From Chlorella sorokiniana (Eukaryota > Chlorophyta > Trebouxiophyceae > Chlorellales > Chlorellaceae), in NCBI GenBank assembly GCA_025917655.1, contig CP084620.1, positions 2,790,001-2,854,000 on the forward strand: 64,000 bases of DNA, given 5' to 3'. How positions within the stretch are numbered: position 1 is the first letter of the stretch; each line of letters starts with the position of its first letter. Below, piece after piece: positions 1 through 13,748 of the stretch. Made by a program: the position numbers and the translations under genes. The notes beneath the pieces were generated by a model. That model had not been told where the DNA came from. It did no database searches and was given only the letters and a program-made list of their open reading frames with translations.

Positions 1-3000
1 GAAGCGGCTGCAGCAGGAGCTTGAAGCGCGGCGGCGGCACGGGACGCAGCGCAGGCGGCCGCGGAGGTCGCGGAGGCCAGCGCCGCCGCTCTGCGGCAGC
101 AGCTTGCGGCGGCAGCGGCGGAGGCCTCCGGGCTGCGGCAGCAGCTGGCAGACGGCGGCGCGGGCTCCGCCGCCGCGGCAGCTGCGCCTTCGGGAGCAGC
201 TCCCTGCTGAGCTGGCAGCTGCGCAGGAGCGAGCGGCGACTGCGGAGCAGCAGGCTGCGGAGCTGCAGCAGCAGCTGCAGGCCGCACAGGAGCAGGCCGC
301 CAGCCTGCAGCAGCAGCTGGAAGCAGCTGGCGGCGGCGGCGAGGCGGCGGTGGACGCCACGGCGCTGGCGGCGGCGCAGCGCGCGGCCGAGGACGCCGCG
401 CGCAGCTGCAAGAGCAGAAGCGGCTGGCGGCGGCGCGCGAGGAGGCGGCGGCGGCGGCGCGGGCGGCCGAGGCGGACGCGCGGCGGCGGCTGGAGGAGCG
501 GCAGGCGGAGGCCGCTGCGCTGCAGGAGCAGGTGCAGGCGGCGGCGGCGGCCGAAGCGGCGGCAGAGCAGCGGGAGCTGCAGCGGCGGCTGGAGGCGCAG
601 CAGGAGGACGCGGCGGCGCTTCGCTCGCGGCAGGCGCAGCTGGAGGCCGAGCTGTCTGCGCAGCGGTCTGAGGTGGCTGCGCTGCAGGCGCAGCTGCAGG
701 CAGCGCAGGCAGCGGTGTCCGCGGGGCAGGGCGGCGCCCGCGGATGAGCAGCAGGCAGCCGAGCTGGCAGCTCTCCGCGAGCAGCTGGCGGCAGCGGCAG
801 CGGCGCAGCAGGCAGCAGAGGCTGCAGCGGAGGAGCAAGGGCGGCAGGCTGCCGCCCTTCAGGCCCAGCTGGAGGGCTTGACCAGCAGCGGAGCAGCCCC
901 CGCGGCAGAGGCGTTGCAGCCGGCGCAGCAGCAGGTGGCCGTGCTGCAGCAGGAGCTGGCGGCAGCCCAGGCTGCCACAGCTGATGCGAGGGCGGCTGCC
1001 CAGTCCGCCGCCGCAGAGGTTGAGGAGGTGCAGCGGCGGCTGGAGGAGGAGCGCGCTGCCGCCGCTGGACAGGCGGAAGAGCTCCGGGCGCGGCTCGCGG
1101 CTGCTGCGTCAGGCGGAGCGGGCGCAGCGGAGGCGGGCGCTGCGCTGGCGGCGGCCGAGGGGCGGTGTGCCGAGCTGGAGGGCCAGCTTCATGCCGCAAA
1201 TACCGAGGCAGCCAGGCTGCAGGAGCAGCTGGAAGCGCTGCGCGACGGTGCCAAAGCAGAGGCCAGCCTGGCGGCAGCAGCGGTGCGCGACGCGCAGCAG
1301 AGGGCGACGGCGGCCGAAGCTGCGGCGGGTCAGCTGCGGCAGGAGCTGGAGGCGGAGCGGCGGCAGCGCAGCGAGGCGGCTGCTGAGCTGGCAGCGCTGC
1401 GGGAGGAGCTGCGGGTGGCTGAGGAGGCGGCAGAGGCGGCTGGAGACGAAGCATCCGAGCTGCAAGAGCGGGTGGCGGAGCTGGAGGGGCAGCTCCAGCG
1501 CGAGGCGGCGGCCGCCGCAGCCGCGGCGGCCGACGGCGAGCAGCAGCGCACGGCGGCGGCGGAGGCTGCAGCGGCCGCGGCCGCGGCGCAGCGCGCGATG
1601 CAGCCCTCGCCGAGGCGCGTCAGGAGGCTGAGGCCGCTGCCGCCGAGCTCCGCGAGCAGCTCGCCGCTGCGCAGGCGGCGGCTGCGCAGGCCACCGCTGC
1701 TCTGGAGGCAGCCACACGCCAGGCGGGCTCCGCGGAGGAGGCACAGGCGGCGGTGGCTGCTGCCCAGGCTCGGCAGGCGGAGCTGGAGGCTGCCAGCGCT
1801 GAGATGCGGCGGCGCCTGGAGGAGGCGGAGGCGGCGGCCGCCGCCGCCCGCTGCGAAACGGAGGAGCTGCGCCGCCAGGCGGACGAGCGGCAGAAGCGCT
1901 TCCTCCTGGTTCAGGTGCCCCCTGATCTTCTGACATTTCAACCCTTTGTTTGTTGTTTTGTGGTTCGCTCTCGTCTCCGTTGGGCGCTGCCGGGCAGCTG
2001 CTGGCCCCGGCTTTGTGGGCTCAGCGCGCTTGCTGGCGCTTGCTGTGCACTAACCATCAGGCTGATTGCTCGTCGACGCTCTTGCCTTACACGAGCCGCC
2101 ACCGCCCTGCCTGATCTGTTTACGAACGTTGTTGCACTGCTGTCCTGCTGTGCCTGCAGACCGCCTTCAAGAAGAAGGAGCAGGAGCATGAGGAGCAGCT
2201 GGCAAGCATGCAGCAGACGGCAGCGGCGGCGCAGGCCGCCGCGGCAGAGGCCGCCGCACGCTGCGGCGCCGCGGAGGGTCGCCGCTGAGGCCGCTCGGCA
2301 GGAAGCCGCGGCGGCGACGGGCAGGGTGGAGGGCCTGCTCGCCAAGCAGCAGGCGGCCGAGGAGGCGGCGGCCGCTGCTGCCGCCGCAGCGGCGCAGCAG
2401 ACGGGGCAGCTGGCAGCTGCGGAGGCCGCCCTGGAGTCGGCGCGCGCAGCACATGCAGAGTCCGCGACGGCGGCGGCGGCGGCGGCAGCCGCGGCCCGCG
2501 AGCGGTATGAAGGCGAGCTTGCTGCGGCTGCACAGGCGGCGGCGGCGCAGGCAGCCGGGCTGGAGCAGCAGTTGGGGGCGGCCAGGTGCGGCTGTGCGCT
2601 GCAGGCTGGGGGCGCGGGCTCTTGCGATTCTTCAACATCTTCGCTTTCAACCTCTGCCTGCCACGGCAGCTGCGACGCCGACCCTCGGGCCCCGCCTGTG
2701 TCGCTCCCTTTGCTTCCGCAACACCCCTGCCAGGCCGGAGCACTTCACTTCAGCACTGGAGGGCCCGTGGTGGATTCTCGCCCTCAACGCTGACCTGCAT
2801 GCTGCGTACAGCGCACTGAGCGCTCGCCCAGCACCCCCTTTCCCCTCCCCGCTTTCTTCCCGGGCTGCAGGGAGCGCCTTGCGGAGCTGCAGGCGCGCGC
2901 CGAGGCAGCCGAGGCCGCAAAGATCGAGCTGTCGCTACAGGTGGCGGAGCTGGCGGCGGCGGCAGCTGGAGAGCGCGACATCGACGGCGCCCCCGCCCAC

Positions 3001-3802
3001 CGCCCCAACAGCTCTGCCGGCGGGGGAGGCGGGAGGGCTGGGCGGCGACGCGGCCGGCGACGGCAGCGATCCGCTGCTGGCACGGGCAGAGGCCGCGGAG
3101 CTGGCGGCGGCGGCGGCGGGGCGGCGGGCGGCCACCGCAGAGGCGGAAGTGGACCGGCTGAAGGTGCAGAGCAGCCGGCTGCTGCCTGCACGTGTGGCTG
3201 ATCGCCTGCTGCCGGCTCTAAGATGGGTGCTTTGCAACCCGAGGGCGCCTTCCAACCCGCCAGCAAGCACCCGCCGTACCACCTTCCCCCACCCCCCACC
3301 ACCCACCCACCCCACCCACCCCACCTTCTTCGGCTGCCTCAGCTCCACACGGGCACCTGCTCCTCGCTTGTGTCCCCAGCTCTTCACTCCGTGCATGCGT
3401 CGGTGCCTGTGCAGGTGTCTCTGGCTGAGGCGGAGAAGCGGGCCAAGGAGCTGGGTTGGCAGGTGAAGATGATGGCGGACGCAACCGGCACGCCAGGTGG
3501 GGCCCCGCTGGCCTGCTTGCTCCCCACCTTGACCCGGCAGGCAGGCAGCCTGCCGCCGCTGCCACTGCCGCCACCGCCATATCCCGTTGCGGGCACCCGC
3601 TGCGGCACAGCGTGCCCAGGGCGCTGCTCCAGCAGCGAGCCGCAACGCTGTGCCTGCCACCGCCACGCAGGCAAGCCCGAGTGCGGCGAGGGCGCGGGGC
3701 GGTGGCGGTGCGGGGGCGGGCGTGGCGGGCAGCGCGATGCGTGTGCTGGACCTGTTTGGCTGCGCGATAAACTACGACCGACGCGGCGGCGGCGCACGCT
3801 AG
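1..3802 (+). CDS. Large Ala/Gln/Glu-rich coiled-coil protein, 5' end missing
   Basis: The window opens inside this gene. The translation is an almost unbroken coiled coil made of runs such as LAALREQLAAA and LQEQLEALR, with heptad-like Leu/Ala spacing and no enzymatic motif. Exons I can place: start of window to about 1914, about 2160-2587, about 2870 to 3170, about 3415-3510 (starting VSLAEAEKRAKELGWQ) and 3671-3802, which ends MRVLDLFGCAINYDRR plus a short tail and TAG. Introns have GT-AG ends. The heptad pattern jumps frame near 400, 740, 1600, 2285 and 3020 without splice signals, so single-base errors are likely in this repetitive GC-rich DNA. Function is unknown; a golgin-like, centrosomal or other structural role fits such proteins but is only a guess. 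The final exon could be wrong. Confidence 0.6.
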
Positions 3803-3940
3803 CCGCGCCCGATGCCCAGATGCCCAGCCCAAACTTCTGCAGCCGCTGCAGCGTCTGCTGCAGCGCATGCTGCGCATGCCTTGTGGCAGCCTGCACGGTT
3901 GCGATTGCAAATCATGTCAAGCTGCCCCAGCTCAGGCGAT

Positions 3941-4075
3941 TGAGTGGTTTGAAAAGGCGCGCAGCGGAGGGGCGGGGGACCTGTTTGAGTGGTTTGAAAA
4001 GGCGCGCAGCGGAGGGGCGGGGGACCTGTTTGAGTGGTTTGAAAAGGCGCGCAGCGGAGGGGCGGGGGACCTGTG
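3941..4075. repeat. Perfect 45-bp tandem repeat, three copies
   Basis: Three identical 45-bp units begin at 3941, 3986 and 4031. Forty-five is a multiple of three, so any reading frame stays in phase across copies. On the plus strand one frame reads EWFEKARSGGAGDLF three times, flanked by a possible acceptor (AG before 3937) and a possible donor (GT at 4074), so a coding exon is possible but unproven. It lies between the stop at 3802 and the next start at 4190, so it may be minisatellite DNA in a promoter or 3' UTR. The absence of any difference between copies points to recent expansion. Confidence 0.9.
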
Positions 4076-4189
4076 ACCCTAGCACCAGCGTGCCGTGCTT
4101 CTGCTGACGTGGCGACAGCAACCTCCACTTCCACAGCCGCGTGCCTTGTTTGCCTTGTTTGCCTCACTCCCGATTGCATTGCACCACGA

Positions 4190-4942
4190 TGCGAGCCCAG
4201 CTACTGAAGACTGCCTACAGGGCTGCTCCAGCCCAGCAGCAGGCAGCGGCGCTGGCCGCTGGCTGCCCCCACGCTCGCTCCTTCCGCCCCTCCACTTCAG
4301 CGCTCGCGGTGAGCTTGTGAAGGGCCGCTGCGAGGGCCGCGGGTGCCTGCTCGGTGCTGCCTCCACGGCTGCCCCTCCTGCCCCTCAAACCTTGGTCCAA
4401 GGCCTTTGGGGCACACAGCCGGCGTGACTTGCAATCAGGTCTGGGGCCAGCCCCGCAGGGCGAAGCAGACGATGCAGGCAGCTTGAAGGGCCCCGCCGCA
4501 GAGCCGCGCCCGGCGGGGGGCCAGGGCGGCGGCCGCAGCCGGAGGGCACGCCGCTGGACAGCGGCGAGGGGCCGGACCCGCAACGTCGCCCGGCGCCGGA
4601 AGGAAGACGGGCGGCGTGGGCCAGAAGGTGCGTGCCAGCTGACAGCGCGGGTCGGGGCATTGTTCGGGTGCCGCACGTTGTGTGCGCACGTTCATGGTTG
4701 ATTCCGCCCTACCGCTGCCATGCCTGCCGTGGCCTGCCAAGGCTGCCGCCGGCGCGAGGCAAATGTTCAGCTCCAGGACCCCGCTGCCTACCAATCCCTG
4801 TCCCGTGCCCAGTCTTTCTGCCGCTCGCCGCCGCCGCCGCTTTCTTGCAGGCCGATGTGGAGGGCTACCAGCCGCCCCACCAGACGGGGGCGAGGCGCGC
4901 GAGTTTGAGGAGGTCAGGCCGCCGCCAAACGACACACAGTGA
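4190..4942 (+). CDS. Small protein with mitochondrial-type presequence, unknown function
   Basis: The ATG at 4190 opens MRAQLLKTAYRAAPAQQQAA, continuing through CPHARSFRPSTSALA to a GT donor at about 4310. It has Arg, Ala, Ser and no acidic residue, the composition of a mitochondrial presequence. A second exon (from about 4459, beginning GEADDAGSLKGPAAEPRPAG) is hydrophilic and basic, with a donor near 4628. The last exon (from 4852) ends GGEAREFEEVRPPPNDTQ and TGA at 4942. All three join in one open frame, about 130 residues. In the last exon the other frame (ADVEGYQPPHQTG) also looks protein-like, so one base may be wrong. I do not recognise a family. The gene converges on the minus-strand gene ending at 5810. 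Confidence 0.5.
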
Positions 4943-5179
4943 GGCCTCCGCCAGCTGGCGGGCAGCGTGGCCAGCGGAGCGTGCCAGGCGGCCAGGCAGG
5001 GCGCGCGAGCCGTGGTGCCGCCGCAGGTCTCCGCACACGGTAATGAAGCGTCAGCCGCGCTGTTTGCTGCGACTGAGATTAGCTCGTCGAGCCGTGGAAT
5101 GAATGTGCTACGCGTGGGACTTGCAATAACCTGGCTGTGTGGATCCCCAGAAGCAGCGTGGGTCTGCTTTGAGCAGTGA

Positions 5180-5217
5180 GAGAGCGTGTGCAAGGGGCGC
5201 CCCATGCACACGCTCTC
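5180..5217. repeat. 38-bp near-perfect palindrome in the convergent 3' space
   Basis: Arms of 13 bases (5180-5192 and 5205-5217) are perfect inverted copies, and the 12-base centre is itself palindromic except for one A-A mismatch, so the RNA of either strand would form a continuous stem-loop. It sits in the 867-bp space between the stop at 4942 (+) and the stop at 5810 (-), probably in a 3' UTR or between two 3' ends. I see no gene in the rest of this interval. Confidence 0.8.
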
Positions 5218-5809
5218 GGCACATACTGGCCGGCCAGGAGGAAGGGCTTTGGCCATGAAGCGATACGCTCACTGAGGGGGCCTGGCGCAAAGTGGGGCGG
5301 CTTGCAGCTTTCCGCTGGTTGGCTGCCGACAGCGTGCTCAGCACAGCACGGCAGAGACTTATTGATGACGCGCACATGGCCCGCCCGGCCGCAAGAGAGC
5401 CCTTCCTGCCCGCTGCTTGCGCACTTCCATCTGGGTCACTGCCCGGAGTGGAGCGCGCACCACTGGTCAATGAAGGCAACTTTCAGCTTGTTGTTCAGCT
5501 TGTTGGCATTTGACAAAAGTTGACAAACGACATCAGTCTGGCATCTGCATGGTATCATCAATCAAAAACAAGTTGAGGGCCCGGTGGCACGCACAGCACC
5601 ATGGAACGCGGGCGGCGTGGCTGTTGCAGAGAGGAGGTTTGCACTTAAAGGCACTCGAGCAGCAGGGGAGCCTGGAATCCGGCCCCAGCAGCACCAAGGA
5701 ACAGTGCACAGTATTTGAAGTATTAAAATGAGAAAGGAGAGGAGAGGGAAACAAGAAACCACTCGGGGCATACATATCACGTCCATTGGGAGCATTCGTT
5801 TGTAAGGGT

Positions 5810-7060
5810 TCATTCGAGTGCTGCACTAGGTTTTGACATGGGGGTGGTCGGCGCGGCAGCCGCAGGTGCAGCAGGCGTCGTAGCCTCTGCCTCTGCCGCC
5901 TCCTTCGCAGGCAGCACGGGGCCTGGCTGGAGGCCGCTGCTGCCTGCTTTTCCGCCGCTGCGCAGCTTGAGGAGGCCTCGCACACCCCCGCTGCCCTTTT
6001 CTGGCTTGTGCTTCTTGTTGGCTTTGATGGCGTCAGCATCCAGCCTCCACTTGAGCAGGCTGAGCAGGCAGGCTGTGAGGGCGGGGTCTGCCCGCGGGTG
6101 CAGCCGCACGCGGCAGCTGCCGCAGGGTGTGGTGGGCTCCGAGGCAGGCGTCAGGTGTTCGGAGAAGGCCTTGAGGGGGCCGCTGCGCATGGTGCCCTGC
6201 ATCACGACGGGGCCCGCCGCCGCCCGGCCCGCGTGCTGCCGCATCACCAGCCGCCCGCCAGCTGGCGGCACCTCCAGGGTCATGCGCACCTGCTGGCCGT
6301 GAGCTGCCAGCACGCGCATGGTGTAGGGGCGCCGCCTGCAGGTTGCAGGGGGAGGGGGCGGGCGCGGAGGGCGGCCGGAAGCTGGCTCGGAAGCAGGCAC
6401 ATTGGAATCTGGCCGATGCGTCGCCGCTGCCACCTGGCTGCCAGACCCCAGATTGCCCCCAGGCCACTGCGATGCAGATTCTCACCGGGCTCCTTGCTGG
6501 GCTCAAAGTGCACGCGCACCACCCGCTCGTTGTTGGCTGCGCACACGTGCCACTGCCGCCGCCGCCAGTCGGCTGGAAAGCAGGCCAGCAGCACCTGCCC
6601 GCTGTGGCCGTCACGCAGCACCACGCTGTCCGAGAAGCGCGTGTGGTAGCTAGTTGCCCTGCGCGGCGGGATGGGTGGCGGGATGGGAAGGGCATAAGGG
6701 GTGCGCGCTCAGCGTGAGGCTTTTCCGGGATTTTCCAGGCAGCGCAGGCGGGCGGTTGCGGGCTAATGGGACCAGTCCGCAGCAACCCCGCGGCGGTCGC
6801 CCCACTTCCTGCACTCAACAATGCTGCGACCGATCGCTCCAAAAGCTCAGCAAGTGGTGGACTGGTTGGCTGGCGCACGTGTACTGTAACTTTGCGCAGA
6901 AGGGTGCTCACCAGTAGCAGTCGGTGCCATCCGCTTCGCTGAATACAACCTCTCTGCCGCGCAAACTGTCGGCCATGTGGAGCTCCCCGCTGAACGAAGG
7001 GTTGCTTGAGCCGCTTTCATAGGAGCCCCTGCTGCTCAAGGACAAGGAGGGGCTCTCCAT
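5810..7060 (-). CDS. Conserved-looking protein of unknown family
   Basis: The first exon starts at ATG 7060 (MESPSLSLSSRGSYESGSSN, then the segment ending GREVVFSEADGTDCY) with a donor near 6912. Exon 2 (about 6651-6488) reads FSDSVVLRDGHSGQVLLACF and later NNERVVRVHFEPSKEP. The last exon (about 6339-5810) has YTMRVLAAHGQQVRMTLEVP, a Cys-containing stretch (TPCGSCRVRLHP) and a low-complexity Ala/Pro tail. The alternation of short strands recalls beta-rich folds such as the LURP-one/Tubby-like type, but I cannot show it. The phase between exons 2 and 3 is off by one base, either a wrong splice choice or an indel. The 341 bp between the start and the RRM-MYND gene stop is a plausible promoter. 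Confidence 0.55.
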
Positions 7061-7401
7061 GGCGATTGAAAGGTACTGGACTCAATTCAGGATTCAATTG
7101 GCCGCTGCTAATCACACGGGCGGGCGCCTCTGCTGACTGGGCCCAGTCCGGGGACTTTAGGCGGATAAAGAGCTGTTCACGGCAGCGTTGGCCTAATGGT
7201 GTGATTTTGAATGGTCGCTGTTGTATGAACACGTCTGGCAGGCAAAACCCGATGGGCGCTTTTCCTAGTGGTGGCAAGGGGTGCCGCCTGGCCTGCTGTG
7301 GTCTGGGCGCGAAGCCCCAGCAAAGCCACCCATGAGCTCACATCACCCCACAAGGAGAGCAAGCATACACACAGGAATGGAAATTTTGATTCATCAAGCC
7401 A

Positions 7402-8861
7402 TCACTGCCGGGATCGGCTGGCTTCAGCAGCCTCTGCCGCGGCGACTGCCGATGCAAAGGCGGCGGCCACAAGCTCGGAGACCCGCCCGCCGTCCTCCCC
7501 ACCCAGCCTGTCCACCGTCACGCGAGGCGTCTGCACCGCTGGCGCAGCTGCAGCGTGCGACAATCCGCCTGCAACCTCCTGTCCAGCATCAGAACCGCCA
7601 CCGGCCGCTGCGGCTGCCTGCGGGGCAGGCTCCCGCTGGGCTTCTGGGGGCGGCTGGCCAGGCTGCCCCTCCTCCCTGCCCTTCGTCGCTGCTTGTTGAG
7701 GCGGCGCGACCCCAGCGGGGTGATAATCCTCGGCCTGCCCTCCCTCGGCGGCTGCTGGCTGAGCTGCAGCGGTTGAAGCGGCTGCAGCGACTGGCCCAGC
7801 TGTGGGTGCCTGGGCTTGGGAGGGCTCGACGGCTGCCTGCTTTGGCTGCCCAGCGTTTGGTCCCTGCTGCTGCTGCCGCCGCCGCTGCTGCTGCTGCTGC
7901 TGTGGCTGCGATGGCTCCGAAGCAGCTGCCAGCTTGGCCTGCAGCAGAGCCCGGACGCCGCGTGCCAGGCTGGACTCTGGCTGCTGCAGCGCAGCGCGCA
8001 ATGTGCCTGCCGCCTCGCCATCCGCCGCCAGCAGCTGCGCCAGCTGCTGCAGCGCGCCGCACTCGCTGCTGTGCCGCGCGGCCCAGTCGGCGTGCTGGCA
8101 CTGCGTGCAGCAGTAGGCGACCGCCTTGCAGGCGCTGCAGCGCCGCAGCACGACGGACCCGCCCACCGCCAAGCCGCAGCTGCCGCAGCGGGCCGCAGCG
8201 GGCGCTGGGCTGTGGTCGCTGCGGGCTGAGCTCACGCCAGGGCTGCCAAGCGCGCCAGCCGCGGCGGCCCCATTCTGTGCACCCCTGCCACCGGAAGCAT
8301 TCCCTGATGCGCTGCTGTCACCGGTGCCGGGCTGTGGGCGGCCGCGGGGCGAGGCCGGAGCTTGATCCGCTGGGGTGGCGCTGGCCGCATCGGCTGCATC
8401 CGCTGCAAACCGCACCTGGAGCTGCATGCTGCCGCTGAGCTGTGACACGCTCACGTCGTGCAGCTCGGCAATGGCGCGCTCTGCCTCCGTGCGCGATCCC
8501 ATCGTCACAAAGGCTTGGTTGGGACAGCTGGCAGTGGAGCGAGGTGCCATGCGGCAGAGCTCCACGGTGCCATACCTGGAGCAGCAGAAGCGAAGCGGAG
8601 GGAAGGTCAGCGCCAAGGCGGAGGAGCGGACCACGGCAGGGCGCAACCTCAGTGGAAGTTAGCCTGCTTGCGTTAATGAATGAGTGTAGGCTTGAGGAGC
8701 TCGATGGCAGCTGACATGCGGTCCCTGATCACCCCGCGGGCGCTCCTCGCATGCAAGCAATTATACTCGCACCTTCCAAACACGTCTTTGATGTCATCCA
8801 CAGTGACATCTTCAATCAGCGAGCCCACCCAGAGGTCGCTGTTACTGGCCTCCTCCCCCAT
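7402..8861 (-). CDS. RRM and MYND zinc-finger protein
   Basis: Two exons (8861-8773 and 8575-7402) join in frame through a GT-AG intron inside the RRM, giving a protein of about 420 residues. Residues 1 to 75 form an RNA recognition motif: LWVGSL fits RNP2 and NQAFVTMG sits at RNP1. Around residues 140 to 180 is a MYND finger with CGSCG, CSACKAVAYCCTQCQ, then ADWAARHSSEC, keeping all expected Cys/His ligands. The rest is a Gln-, Ala- and Pro-rich linker, including a QPQQQQQQ run, and an Ala-rich helix near the C terminus. I chose ATG 8861 because it directly precedes the RRM; the frame is open upstream to a GTG only. MYND fingers usually bind proline-rich peptides and RRMs bind RNA, so a role in RNA regulation is likely but inferred. 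Confidence 0.8.
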
Positions 8862-9095
8862 ATGCGTATGCAAGCCCTCAGCAACTTGTGAAGCTTGTAG
8901 CAAAGTCGGATGTTCGGCAGCAATGTCTCCCACCCCTGCACTGGACAGCCCTCAGCAGGAGCTCCGGGGACGCACAGCTGGCGATGGCCGCTCATTCGTT
9001 CTGCCCATGCGGAAATGAGAAAGGGTATACAGGGCTAAACGGCAATGTATAGCGAGAATGCAAGTTGCCAACGATATTCCTCAGGACGGCAGCAC

Positions 9096-13251
<4,156 letters not shown>

Positions 13252-13748
13252 TTTCTCCGCGGGCAGCTGCCGCAGCAAGATGACCGCCAGGGAGAGACAA
13301 TATGTCCTTATGAGCTACTAAAATTTATCGGATGCCCGAACGGCCGGTCAGCCGGCATGAGCTGGCTCTGGTCTTGGGGCGCGACCAGAGCATGCCACCC
13401 AAGTCCGATTGCATTGGGGGTGGCGTGTAGGACCATCTTCGACAGACAGAATTTATCCGACATGCACTGCAGGGAAGGCTGCGCGTCTGTCTTGGTTCCG
13501 CAGTGCCGGTGCCGGCTGGCGGGCAGCACGCTTGTGGAGTGAACAGCCTGTCGCCTGTTCGTCTGCTGTACCCGCCAGTAGGCACTGCATGCGTTTACAC
13601 ATTGTATGCATACCTTCCAGCTGTATAGTATATTTGGCTTCCTCTACTTGCTGCACAGGCGGCAGCAGCTGTCACATGTCCAGGGCTGCTTCGCTGCTCG
13701 CCGCATCGCCCTCTGAAGGCGGCAGCTGTGGGGCAGGCGCACCGTCGT
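13252..13748. other. Intergenic, acetylornithine aminotransferase promoter and methyltransferase 3' flank
   Basis: No gene is visible here on either strand. Both neighbours are on the minus strand, so this should hold the promoter of the aminotransferase and the 3' flank of the methyltransferase. It contains a small imperfect hairpin around 13355-13397 and stretches of lower GC than the coding DNA. Confidence 0.5.

Noticed and set aside
4435-5256. Long open frame on the minus strand (273 codons)
   Set aside because: Opposite to the spliced mitochondrial-type gene; its Ala/Pro/Arg composition is that of random frames in GC-rich DNA, with no motif or targeting signal.
8862-8933. Upstream GTG start for the RRM-MYND gene
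   Set aside because: GTG starts are not normal in nuclear genes of algae; ATG 8861 directly precedes the RRM.
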